Below are positions 40,518 to 49,953 of a DNA stretch of 64,000 bases, one piece after another (position 1 is the first letter of the stretch; every line of letters begins with the position of its first letter). The translations under genes and the position numbers were made by a program. The notes under the pieces were generated by a model. That model searched no databases, had not been told where the DNA came from, and worked only from the letters and a program-made list of their open reading frames with translations. The DNA is from Deinococcus aquaedulcis (GTDB lineage: Bacteria; Deinococcota; Deinococci; Deinococcales; Deinococcaceae), in NCBI RefSeq assembly GCF_019693445.1, contig NZ_JAHRBL010000008.1, positions 1-64,000 on the forward strand. The letters are read 5' to 3'.

Positions 40518-41312
40518 CTAAATAGAAACTGCCATCTTGATATGCGGATGCGCGACGTAGTTTTCTAAACGGAAATCCTCATAGCGAAATGCAAACAGGT
40601 CTTGAACGTCTGGATTGAGCCACATCTTCGGGAGTGGGTGGGGCTCTCTCGTCAGCTGAAGCCGAATCTGTTCAACATGGTTGAGATAGATGTGCGCGTC
40701 GCCGGAGGTATGGATAAACTCGCCGGGTTCCAGCCCGCAAACCTGCGCGACCATCAGGGTCAGCAGCGCGTAGGAGGCGATGTTAAAGGGCAGACCAAGC
40801 CCGCAATCAACAGATCTCTGATACAGCTGGCAGCTCAGTCGCCCGTCCGCCACATAGAACTGAAACAGGGCGTGGCAGGGGGGCAGCGCCATCTGGTCAA
40901 CCTGCGCCACGTTCCAGGCTGAAACGATCAGGCGGCGGCTGTCGGGATTGGTTTTGATCTGCTCCACGACCCGGGCAATCTGGTCAATGTGGCCGCCGTC
41001 CGGTGTGGGCCAGCTTCTCCATTGCACCCCGTACACCGGCCCCAGTTCGCCCTCTTCGTCCGCCCACTCGTCCCAGATGCTCACGCCGCGCTGCTGAAGC
41101 CAGTGCACGTTGCTGTCGCCGCGCAGGAACCACAGCAGTTCGTAGATCACGCTCTTCAGGTGCACCTTCTTTGTGGTGACCAGTGGAAAGCCTTCTCGAA
41201 GGTCAAAGCGCATCTGGTGGCCGAACACGGAGAGGGTACCGGTGCCGGTGCGGTCGGTTTTGGGGGTGCCAGAGTCCAGCACGTGTTGCAGCAGGTCGAG
41301 ATACTGGCGCAT
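40518..41312 (-). CDS. thyA: Thymidylate synthase
   Basis: Methylates dUMP to dTMP with methylene-tetrahydrofolate. The 264-residue product has the exact length of the Escherichia coli enzyme, and the catalytic cysteine in [13 protein letters not shown] is residue 146, as there. Also seen are [23 protein letters not shown], the phosphate-binding [23 protein letters not shown] and the C-terminal [12 protein letters not shown] lies three bases before the ATG. It is the first gene of the run thyA, GIY-YIG endonuclease, dCMP deaminase, folA. Confidence 0.96.
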   Translation of the reverse strand: MRQYLDLLQHVLDSGTPKTDRTGTGTLSVFGHQMRFDLREGFPLVTTKKVHLKSVIYELLWFLRGDSNVHWLQQRGVSIWDEWADEEGELGPVYGVQWRSWPTPDGGHIDQIARVVEQIKTNPDSRRLIVSAWNVAQVDQMALPPCHALFQFYVADGRLSCQLYQRSVDCGLGLPFNIASYALLTLMVAQVCGLEPGEFIHTSGDAHIYLNHVEQIRLQLTREPHPLPKMWLNPDVQDLFAFRYEDFRLENYVAHPHIKMAVSI

Positions 41313-41341
41313 TGGCCTCACTTTAGAGGGCCGCCCGGCGC

Positions 41342-41367
41342 AGGGCGTGAAGCGGCGCTGGACAGCC
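41342..41367 (+). repeat. 26-bp direct repeat, copy 1
   Basis: A 26-bp sequence starting AGGGCGTGAAGCGGCG and ending CTGGACAGCC is identical to 41938-41963. The pair brackets a 570-bp segment. Flanking bases differ immediately on both sides, so the repeat ends are sharp. Confidence 0.85.
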
Positions 41368-41420
41368 AGACGAGCGTAGGTCGTGGCAGGGCGGACACTT
41401 CATATTTGTCCATCACATAG

Positions 41421-41448
41421 AACTGGACCACCGTATGGCGGTCCAGTT
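41421..41448 (-). other. Hairpin downstream of the 60-residue membrane protein gene
   Basis: AACTGGACC and GGTCCAGTT form a perfect 9-bp stem, with an extra CC/GG pair closer to the loop. It may terminate the small gene, but no T-run follows on either strand. Confidence 0.45.
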
Positions 41449-41490
41449 ACGACATCAGGCAATGAAGTTCGCCATCATCCCTTGGAGGAG

Positions 41491-41673
41491 CTACTTGCCT
41501 CCCAACCCAGCTAGGAAGCCCAGTAGCAGACCGAAGGCCATGAGAGAGGCGGCCTCCCGACTGTTGTTCTCCAGCAAGCGGAACAGGGCATGCATGGGCA
41601 GTTGAATGCCCAAGGCGACCAGAGTGAAGGCAAAAGCGATGAGGGCGAAAACAGCGAGCTGGATGGAATCCAT
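41491..41673 (-). CDS. Small membrane protein inside the direct-repeat module
   Basis: A 60-residue protein with two hydrophobic helices (LAVFALIAFAFTLVALGIQL and ASLMAFGLLLGFLAGLGG), the first likely inserted with a polar MDS start. AAGGAAG lies about nine bases before the ATG, supporting translation. No family is recognised. It is the only convincing gene in the 0.6-kb segment between the two 26-bp repeats and is less GC-rich than chromosomal neighbours. A toxin-like or phage-derived origin is possible but not shown. Confidence 0.55.
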   Translation of the reverse strand: MDSIQLAVFALIAFAFTLVALGIQLPMHALFRLLENNSREAASLMAFGLLLGFLAGLGGK

Positions 41674-41937
41674 CGTAAATTCTTCCTTGAATGGCTATCC
41701 CCAGTGAGGAGGTGAGGTAAGCTCACTGGGAACGGCTGAGGCCAGCGCCCGAGAGGGCACCGGAAAGAGGCTGTTTGCGCGAAGGGGCGACTTCATGCTG
41801 TGGCGGCTGGGTCGTCCTTCTCTTTTGCTCGTTGAGCCTGCAATGGAGGGTCCAGATCTCCGGAATGAACGTCAGAGGAAGCCTTGCAGCCAGGCGTTCC
41901 TGCTCACCTGAGCTCACTGTACATGCACCCGAGAATT
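41674..41937. other. Non-coding part of the direct-repeat module
   Basis: About 260 bp upstream of the small membrane protein gene. A 64-codon minus-strand frame exists but shows no family, signal or ribosome-binding support. This part probably contains the promoter of the small gene. Confidence 0.35.
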
Positions 41938-41963
41938 AGGGCGTGAAGCGGCGCTGGACAGCC
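41938..41963 (+). repeat. 26-bp direct repeat, copy 2
   Basis: Exact copy of 41342-41367, about 70 bp upstream of fumC. Confidence 0.85.
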
Positions 41964-42017
41964 GGGGCCGTCCACCTTCCGCCCCTCGTTCCCCCACCTG
42001 TAACAGCCCCCGCCCCG

Positions 42018-42023
42018 TACACT
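42018..42023 (+). promoter_or_regulatory. -10 box of fumC
   Basis: TACACT lies nine bases before the ATG, as at mnmG; no Shine-Dalgarno sequence is present. Confidence 0.45.
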
Positions 42024-42032
42024 CAGCCCTGT

Positions 42033-43427
42033 ATGACGACCTACCGCAAAGAGTCGGACACCATGGGCACGCTAGATGTGGACGCCAGCCGCTACTGGGG
42101 CGCGCAGACCGAACGCTCCATTCACAATTTCCCGATTGGCCGCGACACGTTTGTCTGGGGCCGCCCGGTGATCCGGGCCCTGGGCATTTTGAAAAAGGGC
42201 GCCGCGCAGGCCAACGCCGATCTGGGTGAACTGCCGCGCGACGTGGCCGACCTGATCGTGCAGGCGGCCGATGAGGTCATTGCTGGCAAGCTGGACGACC
42301 ACTTTCCCCTGGTGGTGTTCCAGACCGGCAGCGGCACCCAGAGCAACATGAACGCCAACGAGGTGATCTCCAACCGCGCCATCGAGATCGCGGGCGGCGA
42401 GATGGGCTCCAAGAAGCCCGTGCACCCCAACGACCACGTGAACCGTGGGCAGAGCAGCAATGACACCTTTCCCACCGCCATGCACATCGCCGTGGTGCTG
42501 GAACTGAACGAGCGGCTGTATGGCGCCGTGGGCAAACTGCGCGACACCCTGGCCCAGAAGGCCGAACAGCACGCCGGACTGGTGAAGGTGGGCCGCACCC
42601 ACCTGCAGGACGCCACACCGATCACCCTGGGCCAGGAAATTGGCGGCTGGGTCGCCCAGATTGACTACGCCCTGGCCGAGGTGAAGCACGCCGGTGAAGG
42701 TCTGCTGGACCTCGCCATTGGCGGCACGGCGGTGGGTACCGGCCTGAACGCCCACCCCGAGTTCGGCGATCTGGCGGCCCGCAAGTACAGCGAGGAAACC
42801 GGCTACGCCTTCCGCAGCGCCGAGAACAAGTTTGCGGCCCTCTCAGCCCACGACGCGCTGGTGCAGACCAGCGCGGCCCTGCGCACCCTGGCCGGCGCCC
42901 TGATGAAAATGGCCAACGACGTGCGCTGGCTGGCCAGCGGGCCCCGCAACGGCATTGGCGAGATCACCATTCCTGAAAACGAGCCCGGCAGCTCGATTAT
43001 GCCCGGCAAGGTGAACCCCACGCAAAGCGAGGCGCTGACGATGGTGGCCACCCGCGTGTTCGGCAACGATGCCACCGTGGCGTTCGCTGGGTCGCAGGGC
43101 AACTTCCAGCTGAACGTGTTCAAGCCCGTGATGGTGCATGCGGTGCTGGAGAGCATTCGCCTGATTGCCGACGCCAGCCTCGCCTTCAACGACAACTGCG
43201 CCGTGGGCATCGAACCGAACCTCGAGAAGATCGAGCACAACCTCAGCATCAACCTGATGCAGGTCACGGCCCTGAACAAGCACATTGGCTACGACAAGGC
43301 CGCCGCCATTGCCAAGAAGGCGCACAAGGAAGGCAGCAGCCTGAAAGATGCCGCGCTGGCCCTGGGCTACGTGACCGAAGACGAATTTGCCCAGTGGGTC
43401 GTGCCGCTGGACATGACGCACAGCTAA
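42033..43427 (+). CDS. fumC: Fumarate hydratase, class II
   Basis: Hydrates fumarate to malate in the citric acid cycle. The 464-residue product has [18 protein letters not shown] near the N-terminus, the substrate-binding [14 protein letters not shown] (about residues 96-109), [35 protein letters not shown], and the superfamily signature [13 protein letters not shown] (about 318-330). The ATG lies just after a TACACT box and fits the family start [12 protein letters not shown]; upstream in-frame codons run into the 26-bp repeat. Confidence 0.96.
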   Translation: MTTYRKESDTMGTLDVDASRYWGAQTERSIHNFPIGRDTFVWGRPVIRALGILKKGAAQANADLGELPRDVADLIVQAADEVIAGKLDDHFPLVVFQTGSGTQSNMNANEVISNRAIEIAGGEMGSKKPVHPNDHVNRGQSSNDTFPTAMHIAVVLELNERLYGAVGKLRDTLAQKAEQHAGLVKVGRTHLQDATPITLGQEIGGWVAQIDYALAEVKHAGEGLLDLAIGGTAVGTGLNAHPEFGDLAARKYSEETGYAFRSAENKFAALSAHDALVQTSAALRTLAGALMKMANDVRWLASGPRNGIGEITIPENEPGSSIMPGKVNPTQSEALTMVATRVFGNDATVAFAGSQGNFQLNVFKPVMVHAVLESIRLIADASLAFNDNCAVGIEPNLEKIEHNLSINLMQVTALNKHIGYDKAAAIAKKAHKEGSSLKDAALALGYVTEDEFAQWVVPLDMTHS

Positions 43428-43523
43428 GCCGAAACGCTTCTCTGGGGGCCACGCCTGATGTTTGGGCGCGGCCCCTGGTCATGCTGGGCAGTGGAAGGCA
43501 ACACGGCCATATAGGGTTGGCCT

Positions 43524-43844
43524 GTGAACACCAACATCAACACGGGCGCTGGCTTTGAGGTGGCGCTGCTGGCGGCGGGCGCCATCTTTGCCTATGGAGT
43601 CTGGATGGGGCGGCGCGACCTGGGCTTCCGGGCAGCCCTGGGCGTGCTGGGGTCCATGCTGTGGAGCCTGCTGCCGGCGGGGCTGTGGTTTCTGATGGCG
43701 AGCGGCCGGCCACTGTCCGGGGGGATGCTCCCCCTGTTGATGGGTGTGGGCTGGGTGCTGTCCTTCGCCCTGAGTTTTCTGCCCGTGTGGGTGGCCGTGA
43801 ACTGGCTGGAAGTGATTCGCTGGGAAACCCGGCCCCGCGAGTAA
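43524..43844 (+). CDS. Small integral membrane protein
   Basis: A 106-residue protein with about three hydrophobic segments (VALLAAGAIFAYGVWMG, LGSMLWSLLPAGLWFLMA, LLMGVGWVLSFALSFLPVWVAVNW). The start is GTG; TATAGG lies eight bases upstream, with no ribosome-binding site. No family is recognised. It follows fumC by about 95 bp in the same direction. Confidence 0.6.
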   Translation: MNTNINTGAGFEVALLAAGAIFAYGVWMGRRDLGFRAALGVLGSMLWSLLPAGLWFLMASGRPLSGGMLPLLMGVGWVLSFALSFLPVWVAVNWLEVIRWETRPRE

Positions 43845-43956
43845 TCGTTTCATACAACCTCTGAAACACGCCGTCACGCATGACGCGATCTTTTCGAGAG
43901 GCGGCACGAGCCGGGCGGCTCAGCAACGGAGGTCCAGAAGTGGACGGCCGCCCGTC

Positions 43957-44277
43957 TTACTCCGCCAACGCCTCGTAGGTGGCTTCCACCACCCGCCGGA
44001 AGTGGCCCTGCACCCCTTCCAGCCGGGCGCGGCAGGTCACGGTGGCGGGCAGGTTCAGGCCCGCTGTCAGGGCCTCCAGGGCCGCCAGATCGTCCAGCGC
44101 CACATACTCCCGGGCCCAGGCGCGCCGCAGCTGGTCCACCAGATGCAGGGCCTGGGCCCGCTGGCCGGCGTTCCAGGTGCTGGTGAGGTCGTGGGTGGCA
44201 AAAGTGCCGTGCAGTTCGTCCAGCAGGCCCCCCACGCTGGGGGCCAGCGCCTGCCACTGGGCGCGGGCGCGGTTCAT
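43957..44277 (-). CDS. Hypothetical helical protein
   Basis: A 106-residue, mostly alpha-helical, Ala/Leu/Arg-rich protein with no signal peptide (MNRARAQWQALAPSVGGLLD at the start). The ATG overlaps the stop of the upstream lipoprotein gene (ATGA), so it is translated together with it. The longer frame upstream overlaps that lipoprotein in another frame and is not used. No family recognised; it may be a cytosolic partner in the regulator-lipoprotein locus. Confidence 0.6.
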   Translation of the reverse strand: MNRARAQWQALAPSVGGLLDELHGTFATHDLTSTWNAGQRAQALHLVDQLRRAWAREYVALDDLAALEALTAGLNLPATVTCRARLEGVQGHFRRVVEATYEALAE

Positions 44278-44897
44278 GGCTGGGTCTGCAGCGCCCACAG
44301 GGTCAGGGCCTGGGTGCCCAGGGGCAGTGCGTCGGCCGCGTGGTCGCTGCGCAACATGCGCCACCCAGGGCCAAATTCGGCGGCGCACTGTTCCTGGCCC
44401 TGGGCCTCGGTCTGCACGGCCTGGGCAGAGACCGGCTTGGAAAACGCAAGGCGCCCCCCCGTCCAGACGTTGCGGGCCGTGCCGGGTGAAAAGGGGTTCA
44501 GGGACAGGGTAAGAGGCGGCACCAGCGTGGGGCGGTCCTTGCGGGTGTCGTCAAAACAGAGCACAGGCAATTCCTCGGCCAGCGTGGCCTGTTGCAGGTC
44601 CACTTCCCACAGGGTGCGGCCACTGCTGCGCGCCTCGGCGGCCACGGCCCGTGACGCGGCCCACTCGGGCGCGGCCTCGGGGCTTGACCCCTCGCCGCTG
44701 GACGCCAGGAGGCCGGCGGGCGGGGCCTGCCACACCCAGCCGGGCCGCACGGTGACGCTGGGCCGCCCGCACGACGGGCAGATGTCTTCGTTCAGGGCGT
44801 GCAGGCCAGTGGGCTGGGGCGCAGGGGCCACGCCGCCGCAGGAGGCGAGCAGGCCAGCGAGGGTCAGGGGCAGCAGGGCGCGCAGGGTCTGGGTCAT
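44274..44897 (-). CDS. Lipoprotein sharing a domain with the 723-residue lipoprotein
   Basis: A 207-residue lipoprotein with a signal peptide ending in the lipobox LLASC (residues about 16-20). A CPSCG pair follows near residue 40. The C-terminal half has ELPVLC, WTGGRL and CAAEFGPGWRM, matching ELPLLC, WAGGEV and CATEFGQNWRM in the large lipoprotein that diverges from the regulator gene. It lies 82 bp downstream of the BTAD regulator on the same strand and is probably its operon partner. Function unknown. Confidence 0.7.
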   Translation of the reverse strand: MTQTLRALLPLTLAGLLASCGGVAPAPQPTGLHALNEDICPSCGRPSVTVRPGWVWQAPPAGLLASSGEGSSPEAAPEWAASRAVAAEARSSGRTLWEVDLQQATLAEELPVLCFDDTRKDRPTLVPPLTLSLNPFSPGTARNVWTGGRLAFSKPVSAQAVQTEAQGQEQCAAEFGPGWRMLRSDHAADALPLGTQALTLWALQTQP

Positions 44898-44979
44898 GGG
44901 GGGTCCTCTGGGTGTCAGGGTGCCGTGAGCCCAGGGAACGATCAGGGAACGCTGGGGCCGGGGTGGCCTGGGAACAGGC

Positions 44980-47523
44980 TCAGCGCGCCGCCTGGGGCAG
45001 CAGGGCCTGAAAGGCGGGCGGTAAGGCCTCGCCGTATTCCTCGCGCAGCACCCGGGCATAGGCGTGCAGGGCCTGCCGGGCCGCCGCCTCGTCGCCCTGG
45101 GCCCGCAGGGCCAGAATCAGGCCCTCGTGCGCGGGGCACAGCAGGGGGTCGGCGCTCAGCAGGGCGCGGCAGGTCTCGGCGGCCTGGGGCGGGGCAGAGG
45201 CCGCCGCCTGGGCCAGCAGCGCCGCCGCCGCGCGCTGGGCGTGCGCCTGCCGGTACAGTTCGGCCCATTCGCTGTCCACGCCCGGCAGGAAGGGCTTCAG
45301 GGCCCCCGGGCCAGCCGGCGCGTGCAGGTCCAGCGCCACCGTCAGGGCCGCGTCCAGGCGGTAGCGGCCATCGGCGTAGGGCAGCGGGTCCAGGCCAGCG
45401 GGCAGGTGCTCGCGCAGCGCGGCGCGCAGGCGGCGCACCGTTACCCGGAAGTATTCGATGTGCCGCTCCTCGGCCGAGCCGTCCCACAGGGCCGTCACCA
45501 GTTCGTCGCGCGAGCCCGAGCCGTGCAGCGCCAGCCACACCAGCAGTTCGCGCGCCTTGGCCAGCCCCAGCTTGACCGGCTGCCCGTTCACGGCGGCCCG
45601 GCAGTCGCCCAGCGTGGTCACGGTCAGGCGGTAGGGGGCCGCCTCGGCTGGGGGGGCGGCCCCCAGGGGCGCGGCGGGCAGCGTCCGGTCCTGCTGCGCC
45701 TCGCTCAGGGCCTGGGTCAGGCCGCTGGCCTGCGGGTCAATGCCGGCTTCCTGCGCGGCCTGCAGCGCGCGGCGCAGGGTGGCCTCGGCAGCGTCACCCT
45801 GGCCCAGGCGGCGCTGCACGGTGCCCAGCAGCCGCAGGCGGCGCACCTGGGCCACGGCGCCCCCGGCCGGCAGCCGCCCTTCCAGCGCACCCAGGGTCAC
45901 GGCCAGCACCTCGCTGGCCTGCCCGCCCTGCACCGCAAGGTCCAGTTCGTCCAGATGCACCGCCGCTGCCCGGCCCTGCCAGCCCAACGCCTCGTAGGCG
46001 GCGCGCGCCTGGGCCAGGGCCTGCGCGGCCTCCTGGGGGGGGCGGGTGCGGCGCCACACCAGGGCGCGCAGCTGCCACGCCTCGGCCAGCCGCACCGGGT
46101 CGGCGCCGGCCCGCGCCCAGCGCCAGAAGGTCTCGGCGGCCTGCTCGGCCTCGGCGCTGTGGCCCAGGCGCAGCGCGGCCTGCACGAAGGGCCAGAACAG
46201 CGCGGGCACAACTGCGCCGCCCAGCGCCAGCCCCTGCCGGGCCAGTTCGTACTGGGCCGCCGTGTCGCCCTGGCGCCCGCGCACCATCGCCAGCGACGCC
46301 AGCCCCGAGGCGCTGAGGCCCCCAGCGGCGCGCAGGGCCTCCAGGGTCGCCTCGCCGCTGGCCGCCGCGCCCGTTTCGATCTGTGCCCAGGCCAGACGCT
46401 CGCGCAGGCTGGGGTGCAGATCGGCCGGGGTAAAACGCTCCAGCAGCGCGCGGGTCAGGCGGTGTTCGCCCCGGTCGCGGTACAGCGGCACCAATTCCTG
46501 GGCTAGCCGCAGAGCCTCTGTGGGGGCCCCAGCGTCCAGGTACAGGGCGGCGGCGCGCTCCGTGTCCCCCCGCGCCTCGGCCTGGGCGGCAGCGGCGCGG
46601 CGGGCGGCGCGGGCCCGCAGCGGGTCGCGGCCTAGTTCGGCGTCTAGGGCGCCGGTCAGCAGGCGGTGGGGCCGGTAGGCGCCGCCGCCCAGCGGCGTGA
46701 CCGGCAGCCCCGCGCGCTGCACCGCCTGCAGCCAGCCCGCCGCCAGTTCGGGGGCCAGCGCGGCGGCCTCGGCTTCTGTCCAGACCTCCAGCGGGGCCAG
46801 GGCGCACAGGTGCTCGCGCACTGGGGGGGGCAGGGTGCCCAGGGCGTCGTGCACCAGATCATCGGCACTGGCGTGCCGCGAGGCCCCGTGCGCCGAGAGC
46901 GCCAGTCCCGCCGGCCAGCCGCCCAGGTGCGACAGGTCCGGGGCGGCCACGGCGCTGCCGCGCTCGCTCAGGTAAGCCGCGCTTTCGTCGGAGCTGAAGG
47001 CCAGATCGGTGGCGTCCAGCACCAGGGCCCGGCCCTCGGCCAGCCGCCGGGCCAGGCGCAGGCCGCCCGTGCTGTAGGTGCTGAGCAGCAGGCGGTGGCC
47101 CTCTTCCAGCAGGTCGGCCAGATCGGCCAGCCAGCGGCGCTGGGCATCGTCCTCGACATTGTCCACGATCAGGTCCACGCCGTCGTTCAGGGCGTCCAGG
47201 CCGGCGGCCAGCCCCTCGGCCAGTGCACTGGGGGGCGTGCGCGGGTCGGGGCTGTGCAGGGCCGAAAGTTCCGGCAGGCCGGCGGCGAGGCGGGCGCTGA
47301 GGGTGGCGGGGCCGTCCTGCGCCCCGGCGCGGCACCATGCCACGCGGCGCGGGGTGGCGCGGGCGTACTGCGCCAGCAGCGTGGTTTTGCCGTAGCCCGC
47401 CGGCGCCGCCAGCACGATCAGCGGCACGTCCACCGTGTCGGACAGCTGCAGCAGCAGCCCGGTACGGGGCCGCTCGAACCGCGCGGCGCGCGGCACCGCC
47501 GAACGTCTGGGCAGGGGGGTCAT
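44980..47523 (-). CDS. BTAD/SARP-type transcriptional activator with NTPase and TPR-like repeats
   Basis: An 847-residue regulator. The N-terminus has a Walker A APAGYGKTTLLAQYA (about residues 39-53) and a Walker B-like VDLIVDNVEDD, an NTPase of the STAND/MalT type. The centre (about 300-590) is a helical repeat array like TPRs. The C-terminal third carries an OmpR-like winged helix (VKLGLAKARELLVWLALHG, RVTVRRLRAALREHLPAG, about 625-700) and a bacterial transcriptional activation domain with helical pairs. This order, with DNA-binding near the C-terminus, is found in large signal-integrating activators. It diverges from the 723-residue lipoprotein gene and precedes a lipoprotein with the same domain. 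Confidence 0.82.
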   Translation of the reverse strand: MTPLPRRSAVPRAARFERPRTGLLLQLSDTVDVPLIVLAAPAGYGKTTLLAQYARATPRRVAWCRAGAQDGPATLSARLAAGLPELSALHSPDPRTPPSALAEGLAAGLDALNDGVDLIVDNVEDDAQRRWLADLADLLEEGHRLLLSTYSTGGLRLARRLAEGRALVLDATDLAFSSDESAAYLSERGSAVAAPDLSHLGGWPAGLALSAHGASRHASADDLVHDALGTLPPPVREHLCALAPLEVWTEAEAAALAPELAAGWLQAVQRAGLPVTPLGGGAYRPHRLLTGALDAELGRDPLRARAARRAAAAQAEARGDTERAAALYLDAGAPTEALRLAQELVPLYRDRGEHRLTRALLERFTPADLHPSLRERLAWAQIETGAAASGEATLEALRAAGGLSASGLASLAMVRGRQGDTAAQYELARQGLALGGAVVPALFWPFVQAALRLGHSAEAEQAAETFWRWARAGADPVRLAEAWQLRALVWRRTRPPQEAAQALAQARAAYEALGWQGRAAAVHLDELDLAVQGGQASEVLAVTLGALEGRLPAGGAVAQVRRLRLLGTVQRRLGQGDAAEATLRRALQAAQEAGIDPQASGLTQALSEAQQDRTLPAAPLGAAPPAEAAPYRLTVTTLGDCRAAVNGQPVKLGLAKARELLVWLALHGSGSRDELVTALWDGSAEERHIEYFRVTVRRLRAALREHLPAGLDPLPYADGRYRLDAALTVALDLHAPAGPGALKPFLPGVDSEWAELYRQAHAQRAAAALLAQAAASAPPQAAETCRALLSADPLLCPAHEGLILALRAQGDEAAARQALHAYARVLREEYGEALPPAFQALLPQAAR

Positions 47524-47730
47524 GGGTGGGGGCAGTCTACCGCGCGCCCTGTTCAGGCGGGGTCAGGGCCGGCCCAGCGTTCCCTGGGGCGCACGGCCCC
47601 GGATTCCCTGGGCGTTCCACCCCCCCCGGCCACGCTGAAGCCATGAAACCGGCGCCCTGGTGGCTCCTGGGTTTCCCCTTCACCGTTCGCCCGCCGCTCT
47701 CCGTTTCCCTTCATTCCCCGAGGTTCTGCC

Positions 47731-49902
47731 ATGAAACACCTGTCCCTGCCCGTGCTGTCCCTGACCCTGCTGCTCGCCGCCTGCGGGACCCAAAGCGCGC
47801 CTGTTCCCGCCAAGGCCCCCCAGACGGCGGGCCCCGCCCTGCAGAAGCCCGCCGATCTGGCCCCGGCCGCTGGCCGCGCCCGCAACCTCAGCACCCTGAA
47901 TGTCAGTGAGGCGTGGCGCGGCATGACGTGGCGGGTGCTGGACGCCGAGGGCGACGTGGTACGGGTGGGGGCCGACGAGGCCACCAACCCCTACCAGGGC
48001 GATACGGCCGCCACCGCCGAACTGCCCCTGCTGTGCCTGAACCCCGATGGCCGCCCCGCCCCCGAGGGCCTGAAGCTGGACTTCTACAGCGGCTGGGCGG
48101 GCGGCGAGGTGCGCCTGACCCCGCCGGTGGCCGGCAGCGCCCTGACCTCACGGGCCATGGCGGACCTGCTGTGCGCCACCGAATTCGGGCAGAACTGGCG
48201 CATGGCCGAATTCCACGACGGGCAGGCCGACGGCCAGAAGGGCGGCTGGCGCTTCTATGCCAATGGCACCCTGAACGCCGAAAACCGCTTCTGGGTGGCC
48301 ATTGATGACCAGAACGCCAACCCCTGGAACTCTGACGGCGTGCGCCCCGACGCCGTGGTGCCCGAAACCACCCGGGTGCTGGGTGCCCAGGACCGCAGCG
48401 GGCTGCTGAAAGCCTCCGAAGACGGCCGGGAACTGGTGTTCCGCAGCGACAGCCCCCTGCTGGCCACCCTGAAAGAAGGCATGGTGCTGGCCAGCCGCCC
48501 CACCGAAGCCGCCCCGGCCGGCCTGCTGGGCCGCGTGAAGGCCATTGAGGTGCAGGGCGAGACGACCACCGTGTACACAGGCGAGGTCACGCTGGAAGAG
48601 GTGATTCAGGACGGCGATCTGGACGCGGCCGTGGCGCTGGACGAGGGCAGCATTGACTACGAGAAGTCCGGCGAGATGATCCGGGCACAGCGGGCCCAGA
48701 GCCAGGGGAACCTGGGCGCCCAGCGCGACTTCCGCCTCTTCAGCTTCAACAAGTCGCCCTTCTGCCTGTACGACCATGCCCAGCGCGACCTGAGCTGCGA
48801 CGACGGCGCGGCGGGGGGCCTGCGCAGCCGCGTGCCGGGCACCAACTACGCCACCTTTGATGGTCAGCTGAATGCCCAGGCCGACGCCTTTATCAATGTC
48901 AGCATCCGCTGGTTCAGCCTGCGGCACTTTGACGCCGGGGTGAAACTCTCGCAGTCGGCCCGCGCCATCGTGGAGGCCAAGGGGTCGTACAGCTGGAACG
49001 AGGCCAAGGACCTGACCCAGTGGCAGGTGGTGTTCTCGCCGATCACCTTCATGATCGGGCCGGTGCCGGTGGTGATCACGCCCATTCTGGTGCCCACCGT
49101 GGGTACGAACGGCCAGATCAGCGCGACCCTGCGCTACGAGGTCTCGCAGACCTTCAATGGCCGCTACGGCGTGGAATACAACCGGGGCAGCGGCTGGAGC
49201 GGCATCAGCCAGCACAGCGCGAACGTAAACAGCCAGCCGGCCACGGTGAACGGCACCGGCCATGCCCACGCCTATGTGGGGACCAAGGGCATTCTGGCGC
49301 TTTACAGCGCGTCCACCAGCGGGCCGCAGGTCTTTGTGCACGCCAAGCCCTTCGCCGAGGCCGATGCCCGCGCTGCCGTGGTGGCCGGCCAGAGTGCCAG
49401 CTTCGAGATCTGCCCGGCAGTGGGCGTGCGCGCCGATGCCGGCGTGGCCTTCCCCCTCATTACCTCCAGCACGTGGCAGGCACAGGTGCTGGACTGGAAA
49501 CGCCCGCTGCCCTGCTGGACCGGCGGCCAGCCCGGTCCTAGCAACCCCGGCACGCCCTACACCGACCTGAACCTGAACTTCACCAGCGTGACCGGCGATG
49601 TGGAGGTGGACAAGATTGATCCCCAGACCGGCGCGGTCACCCGCATCGGCAACCTGAGCGGCGACGGCACCCTGAACATCGTGAATGACCTGAACCCTAC
49701 GGGCGAGACGATCATCCGCGTCAGCAGCATCTCGCGCCGCTCCTCGGGCATCTTTGGCAGCTACCGCCGCAACATTGATCTGGCCGTCACCGCCGGTGGA
49801 CGCACGGTCTACGATCCCGCCGGCACTGGCTGCACCAGCTGCCACTCTGCCGAGGTCTACCGCTTCACCGTGAACAAGTCCACAGGCAGCATTCGCTGGT
49901 AA
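47731..49902 (+). CDS. Large lipoprotein with C-terminal CxxCH motif
   Basis: A 723-residue exported lipoprotein. The signal peptide ends in the lipobox LLAAC (about residue 18). The N-terminal part has ELPLLC and CATEFGQNWRM shared with the smaller lipoprotein across the regulator. The middle and end are beta-rich. The C-terminus contains GTGCTSCHSAEVY, a CxxCH that is the attachment motif of c-type haem, though a single copy in an otherwise non-cytochrome protein may be coincidental. GAGG precedes the ATG. It diverges from the BTAD regulator over about 200 bp. No recognised family. Confidence 0.72.
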   Translation: MKHLSLPVLSLTLLLAACGTQSAPVPAKAPQTAGPALQKPADLAPAAGRARNLSTLNVSEAWRGMTWRVLDAEGDVVRVGADEATNPYQGDTAATAELPLLCLNPDGRPAPEGLKLDFYSGWAGGEVRLTPPVAGSALTSRAMADLLCATEFGQNWRMAEFHDGQADGQKGGWRFYANGTLNAENRFWVAIDDQNANPWNSDGVRPDAVVPETTRVLGAQDRSGLLKASEDGRELVFRSDSPLLATLKEGMVLASRPTEAAPAGLLGRVKAIEVQGETTTVYTGEVTLEEVIQDGDLDAAVALDEGSIDYEKSGEMIRAQRAQSQGNLGAQRDFRLFSFNKSPFCLYDHAQRDLSCDDGAAGGLRSRVPGTNYATFDGQLNAQADAFINVSIRWFSLRHFDAGVKLSQSARAIVEAKGSYSWNEAKDLTQWQVVFSPITFMIGPVPVVITPILVPTVGTNGQISATLRYEVSQTFNGRYGVEYNRGSGWSGISQHSANVNSQPATVNGTGHAHAYVGTKGILALYSASTSGPQVFVHAKPFAEADARAAVVAGQSASFEICPAVGVRADAGVAFPLITSSTWQAQVLDWKRPLPCWTGGQPGPSNPGTPYTDLNLNFTSVTGDVEVDKIDPQTGAVTRIGNLSGDGTLNIVNDLNPTGETIIRVSSISRRSSGIFGSYRRNIDLAVTAGGRTVYDPAGTGCTSCHSAEVYRFTVNKSTGSIRW

Positions 49903-49926
49903 GCCAGAGGCAAATAGCTCAGCCCT

Positions 49927-49953
49927 GCCCCCGGTTCCCAGCGAGCCGGGGGC
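49927..49953 (+). terminator. Candidate terminator after the large lipoprotein
   Basis: GCCCCCGG and CCGGGGGC pair over 8 bp with an 11-nt loop. No T-run follows, so it may be a Rho-dependent pause or weak terminator. Confidence 0.45.

Noticed and set aside
41421..41448. Terminal inverted repeat of a mobile element
   Set aside because: The dyad is a single compact hairpin. There is no second copy at the other end of the module and no transposase.
41723..41917. 64-codon minus-strand frame in the direct-repeat module
   Set aside because: GTG start without ribosome-binding site, no hydrophobic or domain signature, composition not convincing.
45064..46506. Plus-strand open frame of 480 codons inside the BTAD regulator gene
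   Set aside because: Shadow frame; the minus strand encodes Walker A, TPR-like and winged-helix regions, so only that strand is coding.
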